From positions 449,413 to 513,412 of the forward strand of contig CAVQIP010000055.1 of NCBI GenBank assembly GCA_963712565.1: 64,000 nt of DNA. Direction: 5' to 3'. The position numbers were made by a program, and so were the translations under genes. Source of the stretch: VAZQ01 sp963712565. Its GTDB lineage: Bacteria; Pseudomonadota; Alphaproteobacteria; Rhizobiales; Xanthobacteraceae. Under the pieces are notes generated by a model. It did not search any database. It was not told the origin of the DNA and was given only the letters and a program-made list of their open reading frames with translations. Positions within the stretch are counted from its first letter, which is position 1; every line of letters begins with the position of its first letter. Of this stretch, positions 10,016 to 18,867 are shown one piece after another.

Positions 10016-10318
10016 ATGCCGGCCTATTGGGTTGCGCGCTCGAAGATCAACGATCCGGTCGAATACAAGAAATACACCGATCTGGTGCCGGGCATCATCG
10101 CCAAGTTCGGCGGCAAGGTGCTCGCGCGCGGCGGCCGCTATCGCATCATGGAAGGGCCGGACAAGTTCCACCGCTTCGTGGTGATCGAGTTTCCGAGCTT
10201 CGAGCAGGGCGTCGCCTGCTTCACGTCGCCGGAATACGACCGGGCTGCTGCGTTCCGCCGCAACGGCGCCGGCGAGGTCGAGACCATCATGGTCGAAGGC
10301 GGCGATCCTGGCCGCTAG
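10016..10318 (+). CDS. DUF1330 domain protein
   Basis: This compact 100-residue protein matches DUF1330, a ferredoxin-like alpha/beta-barrel dimer family: it opens AYWVARSKINDPVEYKKY and contains FGGKVLARGGRY and RFVVIEFPSFEQ. No catalytic role is established for the family. It lies just upstream of a substrate-binding protein gene on the same strand with a 78-base gap, so co-transcription is possible. Confidence 0.88.
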   Translation: MPAYWVARSKINDPVEYKKYTDLVPGIIAKFGGKVLARGGRYRIMEGPDKFHRFVVIEFPSFEQGVACFTSPEYDRAAAFRRNGAGEVETIMVEGGDPGR

Positions 10319-10396
10319 CGGGCAGCGTCCCACTAGCCGATCCGTGCGGCTTGCCGATAAGATGCGGGCAAACGGTTGAGAAGTGGGAGGATGACG

Positions 10397-11668
10397 ATGC
10401 TGCATCTAAAATACCGGGTATTGGCCTGTGTTGCCGCTGCGGTCGCGAGCTTGATGGCGTGGGCGGCGTTTGCCGGCGCGGCTTGGGCGCAGGCGGGAGA
10501 GCCGATCAAGATCGGCTACGGCATATCGCAGACTGGAGGGCTCGCGCCCAACGGCAAGTCCGCGCTGCTCGCCCAGAAAATCTGGGAGGCGGACATCAAT
10601 GCCAAAGGCGGGCTGCTGGGCCGCCCGGTCAAGCTCGTCTACTACGATGATCAGACCAACCCGGCCACCGTGCCCGGCATCTACACCAAGCTGCTCGACG
10701 TCGACAAAGTCGATCTGATCATCGGCGGGTACGGCACCAACATGCTGGCGCCGGCGATGCCGGTCGTGATCCAGAAGAAGAAGATGCTGATCGGGCTGTT
10801 CGGGCTCGCGGTCAACAGCGAGTTCCACTATCCCAATTACTTCGCGATGATCCCGTCCGGCCCTCTTCCGAAGCTGGCCTTCACCAAGGGCTTCTTCGAC
10901 GTCGCCATGGCGCAGAACCCGAAGCCGCAAACGGTGGCGATCGTCGCAGCCGACGCGGAGTTCTCGGTCAACGCCTCCGACGGCGCGCGCGAGAACGCCA
11001 AGGCGGCCGGCCTCAACGTCGTGTACGACAAGCGATATCCGCCAGCGACCACCGACTTCGCCCCGATCGTGCGCGCGATCCAGGCGACCAACCCGGATAT
11101 CGTGATCGTCTGCTCGTATCCGCCGGACTCGGTCGGCATGGTGAAGGCGATCAACGAAATCGGCTTCAAGCCGAAGATGATCGGTGGCGGCATGGTCGGC
11201 CTGCAGGCGACCGCCATCAAGACTCAGCTGGGACCGCTGCTCAACGGCTTCGTCAACTACGACTTCTGGCTGCCGGTGCCGAAGATGAATTTTCCCGGTG
11301 TCGCCGACTTCATGAAGAAATATCAGGCCAAAGCTGCCGCCGAGGGCGTGGATCCGCTCGGCTACTACATCGGGCCGTGGGGCTATGCCCAGCTCGAAGT
11401 GTTGCAGCAGGCGATCACGGCGACCAAGAGCCTCAACGACGACAAACTTGCCGACTACCTGCGCGCCAACGCGTTCAAGACCGTGCTCGGCGACGTGAAG
11501 TTCGGCAAGGACGGCGAGTGGGCGCAATCGCGCGTCCTGCAGGTGCAGTTCCAGAACGTCAAGGGCAACGACGTCGGCCAGTTCAAGGACATGTCGACCC
11601 AGATCGTGGTGGCGCCTTCGGAATATGAATCCGGCAAGGTGATCTACCCGTACGAGAAGGCGAAGTAA
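10397..11668 (+). CDS. Branched-chain amino acid-type ABC transporter substrate-binding protein
   Basis: The protein has 423 residues from the ATG at 10397; GGGAGG sits six bases before it, whereas in-frame TTG 10376 and ATG 10391 have worse spacing. A signal peptide runs to AWAQAGEP, then the type I periplasmic-binding fold of the LivK/HAAT family begins (IKIGYGISQTGG, GLLGRPVKLVYYDDQ, VDLIIGGYGTNM). It should deliver a ligand, an amino acid, amide or aromatic acid, to the LivHMGF transporter encoded convergently just downstream. Confidence 0.92.
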   Translation: MLHLKYRVLACVAAAVASLMAWAAFAGAAWAQAGEPIKIGYGISQTGGLAPNGKSALLAQKIWEADINAKGGLLGRPVKLVYYDDQTNPATVPGIYTKLLDVDKVDLIIGGYGTNMLAPAMPVVIQKKKMLIGLFGLAVNSEFHYPNYFAMIPSGPLPKLAFTKGFFDVAMAQNPKPQTVAIVAADAEFSVNASDGARENAKAAGLNVVYDKRYPPATTDFAPIVRAIQATNPDIVIVCSYPPDSVGMVKAINEIGFKPKMIGGGMVGLQATAIKTQLGPLLNGFVNYDFWLPVPKMNFPGVADFMKKYQAKAAAEGVDPLGYYIGPWGYAQLEVLQQAITATKSLNDDKLADYLRANAFKTVLGDVKFGKDGEWAQSRVLQVQFQNVKGNDVGQFKDMSTQIVVAPSEYESGKVIYPYEKAK

Positions 11669-11686
11669 GTCCGCAGCCGATAGTTC

Positions 11687-11835
11687 GTAGGTTGGGTTAG
11701 CGCGGCCCGCGAGGCGGCGGCTCTCGCCGTGGCGCGCTTCCGCGCGTAACCCACCGTGACGGGCGGAGATGTTGGGTAAGGCGCGGCACTGGCATCGCAG
11801 CAAGGACCCGGGAGCACGGGCTGCGCTAACCCGAC
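11687..11835. repeat. Intergenic palindromic element between convergent genes
   Basis: The gap between the binding-protein gene and livF contains GGTTGGGTTAGCGC, then GCGCGTAACCCACC in inverted orientation, then a third related GCGCTAACCCGACTTAC before the livF stop. The arms can fold back on each other. Similar GGGTTA/TAACCC elements are common in proteobacterial intergenic DNA; here it may also act as a transcription stop between convergent genes. Confidence 0.5.
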
Positions 11836-12568
11836 TTACAGCCCCAGATAAAATTTGCGGATCAGCTCGTTGTTGTTGAGCTCGTCGGCCGAGCGGCCTT
11901 CGAAGGCGATCTGGCCGTGGACGATGACGTAGCCGCGGTCGGCGATGCGCAGCGCCTGCGGGAAGTTTTGCTCCGCCATCAGCACGGTCAGCTTGTACTG
12001 GTCCTTGAGCTCCTTGATCTTGTCGATGGTGCGGCTGACCAGCACCGGCGCCAGGCCGACCGACGGCTCGTCGATCAGGAGGATGCGGGGCGCGAGCATC
12101 AGCGCGCGCGCCAGCGCCAGCATCTGCTGTTCGCCGCCGCTCATGGAGCCGGCGAGCTGGGCGCGGCGCTCGGCCAGCCGCGGGAAGCATTCGAAGCAGA
12201 AATCCGAGATTCGATTTCAGCGCCGCGCGGGCCTTGCGGCGGAAGGCGCCGAGCAGCAGATTTTCTTCCACGGTCAAGCGCGGAAACAGGCGGCGGCCCT
12301 CCGGCACCAGCGCGATGCCGAGGTCGACGATCTGCTCGGTGGTACGGCCGACGAGCTCGTGCTTCTCGCCGTCGATCTCGGCGACGATGCGGCCGGCGCG
12401 CGGGCGCACGATCCCCATCACGCATTTCATCAGCGTGCTCTTGCCGTTGCCGTTGGTGCCGAGCAGCACCACGGTCTCTCCGCTATTGACGCTGAGCGAC
12501 ACGTCCTCGAGCACGCGCACGGCACCGTAGGCGGCGTCGATCCTCTCGATGGCGAGACTATTGGCCAA
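11836..12568 (-). pseudogene. livF: Branched-chain amino acid ABC transporter ATPase LivF, frameshifted
   Basis: The first part (from 12568) carries Walker A GTNGNGKSTL and runs in frame to about position 12205. The second part, with signature MSGGEQQMLALARAL, Walker B ILLIDEPSVGLAP and the C-terminus ending FYLGL, is in another frame and ends at 11836. The total is 733 bases, one more than a multiple of three. Removing one G within CTCGGATTTC (minus strand, near 12204) restores a normal protein of about 243 residues. This is either a recent mutation or a sequencing error. The start overlaps the livG stop by 11 bases. Confidence 0.88.
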
Positions 12569-13298
12569 GGTAAGCCCTCTCCACCTCGGGATCGCGAATG
12601 ACCGCGTCGGGCTTGCCGTCCGCGATCTTCTTGCCGGAGACCAGCACGACCAGCCGCTGCGAGAACTTCATCACCGCGCGCATGATGTGCTCGATCAGGA
12701 TGATTGTGATGCCGCGCTCGTTGAGCCGGATGAGCAGGCCGACGATGTCGTCGACCTCCGATTGCGACAGCCCGGCCATGGACTCGTCGGCGATCAGAAG
12801 CTTCGGCTCGGCCGCCATGGCGCGCGCGAGTTCGAGCTTGCGCATCTCGACTTGCGTGAGATCGCGCGGAAGCTTCGCCGCCTTGTCGGCAAGCGCAACG
12901 AGCTGCAGCAGCTCGGCGCAGCGCGCATCGAGCTCGGCCGGTGACAGCGAAGGCCCCGGCCGCGCATTGACGGTGTAGAGGAGCGGCACCCGCAGGTTCT
13001 CCGCCACCGTCAGGGTGGAGAACGGGCGCGGCAGCTGGAAGCTGCGCGCCATGCCGCGGCGCGTGCGCTCATGGGTGAGCAGGCCGTCGATCGCCTCGCC
13101 GTTGAAGCGCACCGTCCCGGTCTCGTTCGCAAGGGTGCCGCAGATGCAGTTGACCAAGGTCGACTTGCCGGAGCCGTTGGGTCCGATCAGGCCGACGCGC
13201 TCGCCCTCGGCGACGGCGAGGTCGATGCCGTCGAGCGCGACGAAACCGCCGAAGCGTTTGCTCAGACCCGTCACTTCGAGCAGCGCGCCCGCCATCAC
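12558..13298 (-). CDS. livG: Branched-chain amino acid ABC transporter ATPase LivG
   Basis: This 246-residue ABC ATPase has Walker A GPNGSGKSTL, an ABC signature region LTQVEMRKLELARAMA, Walker B KLLIADESMAGLS and the H-loop LIEHIM. The C-terminal tail (VIRDPEVERAYLG) is characteristic of LivG. It hydrolyses ATP with LivF to power the LivH/LivM permease. It overlaps livM by 4 bases, which indicates translational coupling. Confidence 0.94.
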   Translation of the reverse strand: MMAGALLEVTGLSKRFGGFVALDGIDLAVAEGERVGLIGPNGSGKSTLVNCICGTLANETGTVRFNGEAIDGLLTHERTRRGMARSFQLPRPFSTLTVAENLRVPLLYTVNARPGPSLSPAELDARCAELLQLVALADKAAKLPRDLTQVEMRKLELARAMAAEPKLLIADESMAGLSQSEVDDIVGLLIRLNERGITIILIEHIMRAVMKFSQRLVVLVSGKKIADGKPDAVIRDPEVERAYLGQ

Positions 13299-14239
13299 TT
13301 CGTCCTCCCCCGCACCCAGTTCTGCACCAACCCGACGATGCCGTTCGGCGCGATGATGACGAAGCTGACCAGCAGCAGGCCGACGATGAGAAGGTTGACC
13401 GCCGAGGAGATGGTGACGGTCGCGATCTGCTGCAACGACCCGAGCAGGATCGCCCCGATCAGCGGTCCGACCCAGCTCGTGGTGCCGCCGATCATCGGCA
13501 TGGCGATGGAGTTGACGGCGTATTCGAGCCCGAAGGCGGACGAGGGCTGGAGATAGCCGATGTAATAGGGAAAGGGCGCTCCCGCCATGCCCATGATCGC
13601 GCCCGATAGCGTCGTGGCAACGAGTTTCAGGCGCAGCGTCGGCACTCCCGAGGCTTCCGCCGCGAGCTCGTCGTCGCGGATGGTGGCGAATCCGTAGCCG
13701 AGCTGCGAGCGCTCGATGCCGCGCGCGATGGTGATCGCGATCACCACGAGGGCCAGCATCAGCAGAAAGAGGTATTGGATATAGGGACCGATCAGCGCGA
13801 TGTCATTCGGGCGGATGATGTAGGCGCCGCGCGATCCGCCGACATACTCCCAGTTGACGACGAGGGTTTGCAGCACGACGGCGAGGGCGAGCGTCGCGAT
13901 GGCGAAGAATGCGCCGCGCAGCCGCAGCGTCAGATAGCCCATGCCGAAGCCGACGATGCCCGAGACGATACCGCCGATCACGATCAGGACCGGGATCGGC
14001 AGGGGATAGAACTTGTGCACGAACACCGTCGAATAGGCGCCCATCGCGAAAAAAGCCGCCGAGCCGAAATTGACGTAGCCGGTGTAGCCGCCGAGGATGT
14101 TCCAGGCGGTCGCCAGCACGATGAACTGCAGCACGGTATAGCCGGCGAAAAACACGTAATCGTTGTTCACCCAGCGTGCGCCGAAGAAAACGAAGGCCGC
14201 CACCGCGATCGAGATCAGCAGGAAGAACCGGGTCCGCAC
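13295..14239 (-). CDS. livM: Branched-chain amino acid ABC transporter permease LivM
   Basis: This 314-residue polytopic membrane protein shows the LivM signature (ATAWNILGGYTGYVNFGSAAFFAMGAY in pieces, and GFGMGYLTLRLRGAFFAI) and the EAA-like cytoplasmic stretch with IGYGFATIRDDELAAEASGV. It forms the transmembrane pore with LivH. The gene lies between livH (11-base gap) and livG (4-base overlap). Confidence 0.94.
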   Translation of the reverse strand: MRTRFFLLISIAVAAFVFFGARWVNNDYVFFAGYTVLQFIVLATAWNILGGYTGYVNFGSAAFFAMGAYSTVFVHKFYPLPIPVLIVIGGIVSGIVGFGMGYLTLRLRGAFFAIATLALAVVLQTLVVNWEYVGGSRGAYIIRPNDIALIGPYIQYLFLLMLALVVIAITIARGIERSQLGYGFATIRDDELAAEASGVPTLRLKLVATTLSGAIMGMAGAPFPYYIGYLQPSSAFGLEYAVNSIAMPMIGGTTSWVGPLIGAILLGSLQQIATVTISSAVNLLIVGLLLVSFVIIAPNGIVGLVQNWVRGRTK

Positions 14240-14250
14240 GATCGAGAGTC

Positions 14251-15126
14251 CTATCGTCCGAGAAGACCCGCCGGCCGGAACGCGAGGGTGAGGAGGAGGA
14301 CGCCGAATGACACCGCCGGCGCCCAGGATGGCCCGTAGAAGGTGGCGGTGAAGCTCTCGAGGATGCCGAGCAGCATCGCGCCGATCACCGTGCCGGGGAG
14401 GCTGCCGAGCCCCCCGAGCACGCAGATCGCGAACACGCGGCCGATATATTCACGCCCGACCGAGGGCTCGACCGGCTGGATGATGATCAGCAGCGCGCCG
14501 GCGACCGACGTGGTCGCGATCGAGATGCCGAAGGCGATGCGCTTGATGCGAACCGGGGAGGCGCCCATCAGCCGCAACGCCAGCTGGTCTTGCGCCACCG
14601 CGGAGATCGCACGCCCGATGAATGTGTTCGACAGAAACAGCTGCAGCCCGGCGAACAAGGCGAGCGCAGCGAGGCACGGTACCAGCATGCGCAGCGGAAA
14701 ATCCATCACGCCGAGGTGCCAGCTCGGCCCGATATACCACGCCTCGACGTAGCGGTAGTCGACGCCGAAGACGAGGATGAGCATCACCTCGGTGACGAAC
14801 AGCAGGCCGAAGAAGAACGAGAGGCCGCGCAGCGACTCCTGTCCGTGCCGCTCGAACGATTCGTAATAGACCTGGTAGATGCCGGCGCCCAGCAGGTAGA
14901 ACACCGGCATCATCACGATGCTGATCACGATCGGATCGATGCCGAGGCGCGTGTTGACGATATAGGCGATGTAGGAGCCGAGAATGATGAAGGCGGGGTG
15001 CGCGATGTTGACGATGTCGAGGATGCCGAACGAGATCGAGACCCCGATCGTCACGGCGGCATAGAAGCCGCCGAGCAGAATACCGGCGATCACGGCGTTG
15101 ATCAGCAGGTCGAAGCTAAGGCCCAC
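14251..15126 (-). CDS. livH: Branched-chain amino acid ABC transporter permease LivH
   Basis: This 291-residue polytopic membrane protein begins with LLINAVIAGILLGGFYAAV and contains FGILDIVNIAHPAFIILGSY, the LivH hallmark, and RAISAVAQDQLALRLMG, the cytoplasmic coupling region. It is the first gene of the minus-strand livHMGF operon, so the promoter should lie between 15127 and 15275. Confidence 0.94.
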   Translation of the reverse strand: MGLSFDLLINAVIAGILLGGFYAAVTIGVSISFGILDIVNIAHPAFIILGSYIAYIVNTRLGIDPIVISIVMMPVFYLLGAGIYQVYYESFERHGQESLRGLSFFFGLLFVTEVMLILVFGVDYRYVEAWYIGPSWHLGVMDFPLRMLVPCLAALALFAGLQLFLSNTFIGRAISAVAQDQLALRLMGASPVRIKRIAFGISIATTSVAGALLIIIQPVEPSVGREYIGRVFAICVLGGLGSLPGTVIGAMLLGILESFTATFYGPSWAPAVSFGVLLLTLAFRPAGLLGR

Positions 15127-15275
15127 CTAATTCCCCCCAAGCCCGGTTTCCGGCAACGCGTCCGCGTTCGCCGGGACGAGCCTCTTTGTTTGGCGGCCAG
15201 TGTGCAGGAAGGGTCCCGCCTTGGCTAGTCCTGGTCATGCACGCCCGGGGCCTTGTCCAAGTGCCGGCCGCAACA

Positions 15276-15767
15276 TCATCGGCGCTCGGTCGCTGCCCGC
15301 GCGACGGCGGCCAGGGTTGCGGCCAAGGCGTCGATCACGCGATTGCTGTCGCCCGCAAGCCCGTGGCGTTTCGCAATCCATTGCGGGTCGTTGTAGGACA
15401 GCCAGGTCTTGCCGGTGGCATCCTCCCAAACCAGCGCTTTCAACGGCAGATCGATGCCGACGGTCTGGTCGGACTGCATGAGCGGCGTGCCACCCTTGGC
15501 GTTGCCGAAAATCAGCAGCTGCGTCGGCCGCAGCGACATGCCGACTTGCCCGGCGCCCGCCGCGTGATCGACGCGGGCGAACACCGTCATGCCGCGGGCG
15601 GCGATCTCGGACTCCAGTCGGTCCGCGGTCTCGTCCGGATCGAAGCTGCTGGCTATGGTGATCAACCCGTCCGCGGCCATTGTGCACGTCACGCAGAACC
15701 AGATGCCGATGACCACTGCGACGGGAACGCCCCGACGCCGCCACGTCGAAGCGCCTTGCTCCGCCAT
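15276..15767 (-). CDS. DUF302 domain exported protein
   Basis: I used the ATG at 15767, giving 163 residues; an upstream TTG in frame is possible. A hydrophobic export or anchor segment (VAVVIGIWFCVTCTMAADG) precedes a DUF302 domain recognised by the order SFDPDETADRLESEIAARG, GMSLRPTQLLIFGNAKGG and LPLKALVWEDATGKTWLSY. DUF302 proteins are small periplasmic or cytoplasmic proteins of unproven function. The gene stands alone. Confidence 0.85.
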   Translation of the reverse strand: MAEQGASTWRRRGVPVAVVIGIWFCVTCTMAADGLITIASSFDPDETADRLESEIAARGMTVFARVDHAAGAGQVGMSLRPTQLLIFGNAKGGTPLMQSDQTVGIDLPLKALVWEDATGKTWLSYNDPQWIAKRHGLAGDSNRVIDALAATLAAVARAATERR

Positions 15768-15825
15768 CGCCGGGGCCTTGCAATCCCGCAACAACCTACC
15801 GCCGCCGAACCAGCTCAGCGCACGC

Positions 15826-16275
15826 TCATGCCGCTGCCTGCTGCCGCACGCCTTCGGGCAGCGGCATCGGCTTGTTGGCGCTCTGCAGGAATTCGATGGT
15901 CATGAACACCATCTCGCGGTCGCCGAGATTTTCGAGGTCGTGGACCTTGAACTGGCCGGAGCCATAGGTCTCGTGCCGCGTCTCGCCGGGCGCGTAGGTG
16001 TATTCGACGGTGGTGCCGTCGTGCACGTGCTGGCGTCCGCGGCCGCCCGTGACCGAAGTCCAGAAATAATCGAGCACGTGGCGGTGGAAGCCGATCCGCT
16101 CGCCGGGCGCGAGGCGGATGATCCAAACCCGCACCCGGTCGGTCTCCGAGAGCAGCGTGCTGCCCACGCACGGATTGGGATTTTTCCTTTCCCGCTCGAA
16201 CTCGGCGGCGATCTCCGGCGGCCACGCCGCCTTCACCGAACTCTCGGCCTGCTTGTCCAGCATCGTCAGAGCCAT
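15826..16275 (-). CDS. Cupin-fold protein
   Basis: The protein has 149 residues from the ATG giving MALTMLDKQAES, which has GGAGG six bases upstream. The cupin core is visible as IRLAPGERIGFHRHVLDYFW, with metal-binding His residues, and a second strand pair around HDGTTVEYTYAPGE and DLENLGDREMVFMTIEFL. Single-domain cupins of this type can be dioxygenases, isomerases or ligand binders; nothing here identifies the substrate. It is divergent from the monooxygenase gene at 16326. Confidence 0.8.
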   Translation of the reverse strand: MALTMLDKQAESSVKAAWPPEIAAEFERERKNPNPCVGSTLLSETDRVRVWIIRLAPGERIGFHRHVLDYFWTSVTGGRGRQHVHDGTTVEYTYAPGETRHETYGSGQFKVHDLENLGDREMVFMTIEFLQSANKPMPLPEGVRQQAAA

Positions 16276-16325
16276 GGCATTCCTCCAGGTTTGGTCCGAT
16301 ATATAGCACTTTTGCGCGGCGGGAA

Positions 16326-17561
16326 ATGGCGGGATCGAGCGCATTGCCCATGGTGAGCAAGCGGCGAGCGCTGGTCGTCGGCGGCTCCATGAGCGGCCTG
16401 TTGGCCGGGCTGCTGTTGCGGCGTGCCGGTTGGGATGTCGATATCTTCGAGCGGGTCGAAAGCGAGCTCGCGGGCCGCGGCGCCGGCATCGTCGCGCAGC
16501 CGGACCTGATCAAGACACTGCGCCGGATCGGGATCGATCCGACCGATCTGGGGGTCGCGATCACCACCCGGCAGATCCTGGATGCATCCGGACGCCTGGC
16601 CGGCCAGTGCGCATGTCCGCAGGTTCTCACCGCCTGGGAGCGCGTCTATCGGGTGCTGCGCGACGCGTTTCCACCGCAGCGTTACCACCGCGGCCGAGGC
16701 GTCAGGGCGTTCGAGCAGACCGACAGGTCGGTGGTCGCGCATTTCAACGACGGCGGCACGGCCGAGGGCGAGCTGCTCGTGGGCGCGGACGGGCTTCGCT
16801 CCACCGTCCGTCAGCAATGCCTGCCGCAGCTGGCGCCGCTTTACGCCGGCTACGTGGCCTGGCGTGCGCTCATTGCGGAGGCGGCGTTTGCACCGGCGAT
16901 CCATCGCGAGTTGTTCGATACCATGACGTTCTGCCTGCCCCCGGGCGAGCAATGCCTGGGCTATCCGGTCGCCGGCCCCGACAACGATCTGCGACCCGGT
17001 CACCGCCGCTACAACGTCGTGTGGTACCGTCCGGCGGACGAAGGCACCGAGCTGCAGCAGCTGCTGACCGACGAGAGCGGCACGACCTACACGATCTCGA
17101 TCCCGCCGCCGCTCATCCGGCGCGAGGCGATCGCCCACATGCGCGCCGCCGCCGAGCGATTGCTGGCGCCGCAATTCCGCGAGGTCGTGCGCATGATCGA
17201 CGAGCCGATCCTACAACCGATCTACGATCTCGAAACACCGCGCATGGCTTTCGGCCGGGTTGCAATCATCGGCGATGCGGCCTTCGTCGCACGGCCACAT
17301 GTCGCGGCCGGCGTGGCCAAGGCGGCGGACGATGCGGCGGCGCTGGTGGCGGCACTGGAGGCGGGCGAGGTGGCGCCGGCGCTCCGCAGTTTCGAGACGG
17401 CGCGGCTGCCGGTCGGACAGCGCATCATCGAGCGCGCGCGCCATCTCGGCGCCTATCTCCAGGCGACCCAGACCGCCGAGGAGCGCGCGCGGTCCCGGCG
17501 CCACAGCATTCCCGAAGCGGTTCTGGCGGAAACCGCGGTGCTCGATTTCCTGCGGGAGTGA
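16326..17561 (+). CDS. FAD-dependent aromatic-ring monooxygenase
   Basis: This 411-residue protein has an N-terminal Rossmann motif (ALVVGGSMSGLLAGLLLRRAG) and a DG-type motif (LLVGADGLRSTVR). The second FAD-binding GD motif reads VAIIGDAAFVARPHVAAG. This arrangement belongs to group A flavoprotein hydroxylases; the closest architecture I recognise is the 2,6-dihydroxypyridine 3-monooxygenase type, with a histidine rather than a proline after ARP. An alternative ATG lies at 16350, just before the Rossmann strand. Confidence 0.85.
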   Translation: MAGSSALPMVSKRRALVVGGSMSGLLAGLLLRRAGWDVDIFERVESELAGRGAGIVAQPDLIKTLRRIGIDPTDLGVAITTRQILDASGRLAGQCACPQVLTAWERVYRVLRDAFPPQRYHRGRGVRAFEQTDRSVVAHFNDGGTAEGELLVGADGLRSTVRQQCLPQLAPLYAGYVAWRALIAEAAFAPAIHRELFDTMTFCLPPGEQCLGYPVAGPDNDLRPGHRRYNVVWYRPADEGTELQQLLTDESGTTYTISIPPPLIRREAIAHMRAAAERLLAPQFREVVRMIDEPILQPIYDLETPRMAFGRVAIIGDAAFVARPHVAAGVAKAADDAAALVAALEAGEVAPALRSFETARLPVGQRIIERARHLGAYLQATQTAEERARSRRHSIPEAVLAETAVLDFLRE

Positions 17562-17569
17562 GCCCAGTT

Positions 17570-17745
17570 CTATCCTCGTCATGCGCGGGCTTGATCCGCG
17601 CATCCATCCAAAATGCAAAAAGCTTCTTGCGAACGAGATGGATTGCCCGGAACTCGAGCTTGCTCGAGTTCCGCAATTTCAAGCGCGGCAAGTCGGATAA
17701 ATCCGACTTGCGGTGTCAAGCCAGGCAATGACGGCGAAGAATGGC
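17570..17745. repeat. Dispersed intergenic repeat with inverted ends
   Basis: The spacer between the convergent monooxygenase and dehydrogenase genes begins CGTCATGCGCGGGCTTGATC and ends with GTCAAGCCAGGCAATGACG, an imperfect inverted pair of the kind repeated across rhizobial intergenic regions. Inside are two further hairpins: AACTCGAGCTTGCTCGAGTT and AAGTCGGATAAATCCGACTT, both near-perfect palindromes. The hairpins may terminate both convergent transcripts. Confidence 0.6.
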
Positions 17746-17758
17746 GACCCCCCTGTCC

Positions 17759-18679
17759 CTAACGTTGTTTTGCGCGCCGCCGTCGCCTCTTTTTTTGCCC
17801 CCGCTTCACGCCCGCCATCGCCTCCAGTACCGCGCAGACTGCCGCGGTGTCGTGCTCGGCGTGGCCGGTCTTCATCGCCTTCGCGTATACCGGGATCGTG
17901 GCGTCGAACAGCGGGGTCGGGCAGGCGAGCTTGTGCGCGAACCCGCCGATTACCGCCATGTCCTTCTGCCAGACCGACACTTTCATGGTGGGTTCGTCGT
18001 AACGGCTCTTCACCATCATCGGCGCACGCAGTTCGAAAACTCGCGAATTGCCGGCGCCGGATGCGACCATCTCGAACACGGTCTGCGCGTCGAGACCGGC
18101 CTTGAGGCCGAGCACCATCGCCTCGGCGCTGGCGACGTTGTTGATGGCGACCAGCAGGTTCGCGACGTATTTCATGCGGCTGCCATTGCCGAACTCTCCG
18201 AGGTCGTGCACCGCGCGCGCGAACCCCGCGAACAGCGGGCGCAGCTTGCGGATCGATTGGCGGTCGCCGCTGGCATAGACCACGAGGTCCTTGACCTTGG
18301 CCTGCGCGCCGGTGCCGCTGATCGGGCAATCCAGCATGACATGGCCGGCCTTGCGCAGCGCGCGCTCGGCCTTGAGCTTGTCGTCGATGGTAAAGGTGCT
18401 GGCTTCGACGATGACCCGCGGAGGCACGCGGGCATCGCGGATGGCCTTTACCGTCGCATCGAGCGCGGCGGGCTTGGGCAGGCTGGTGATGATGGTCGGG
18501 GCCTCGGCCGCGAGCGTCTTCGCATCCTCCGCGATCTCGACGCCCGATCGCGCCATCGCCCGGCGGCGCGCCGGATCGACGTCGTAGCCGATGACGCGCC
18601 AGCCGGCGGCCACGAGGTTTTTCGCGAATGCGCCTCCCATGATGCCGAGGCCGATGACGCCGACCTTGCCTTTCGCCAT
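17759..18679 (-). CDS. 3-hydroxyisobutyrate dehydrogenase-family NAD(P)-dependent oxidoreductase
   Basis: The protein has 306 residues from the ATG giving MAKGKVGVIGLG, which has GGAGG upstream. The N-terminal Rossmann motif GVIGLGIMGGAFAKNL is that of beta-hydroxyacid dehydrogenases, followed by the substrate loop LDCPISGTGAQAK and the catalytic-lysine region NGSRMKYVANLLVAINN. Such enzymes oxidise 3-hydroxyisobutyrate, tartronate semialdehyde or related acids, or act as imine reductases. The basic C-terminal tail (GQKKRRRRRAKQR) is unusual. Confidence 0.9.
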   Translation of the reverse strand: MAKGKVGVIGLGIMGGAFAKNLVAAGWRVIGYDVDPARRRAMARSGVEIAEDAKTLAAEAPTIITSLPKPAALDATVKAIRDARVPPRVIVEASTFTIDDKLKAERALRKAGHVMLDCPISGTGAQAKVKDLVVYASGDRQSIRKLRPLFAGFARAVHDLGEFGNGSRMKYVANLLVAINNVASAEAMVLGLKAGLDAQTVFEMVASGAGNSRVFELRAPMMVKSRYDEPTMKVSVWQKDMAVIGGFAHKLACPTPLFDATIPVYAKAMKTGHAEHDTAAVCAVLEAMAGVKRGQKKRRRRRAKQR

Positions 18680-18867
18680 TCCCAAACCTCCGTGCTGCGA
18701 TCAATTCCAATGGTGGACGCTATACAGCCGCTCGCGCCGCATTCAAGTTCCATGGGACGATCGGCGTCCTCCAAATAGCCGCCTTTCTCACGCGTGCCTA
18801 ATCCCATATCGTCGCTGCCGGGAGTGGGCTATGACGCCGTAGCGGCCGTGGCTGCTGGGAGAACTGC

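Noticed and set aside
10406..12568. A 720-codon minus-strand frame covering livF and the antisense of the binding-protein gene
   Set aside because: Only its first part (to about 12205) is LivF; the rest is arginine/histidine-rich antisense of the plus-strand substrate-binding gene created by the livF frameshift.
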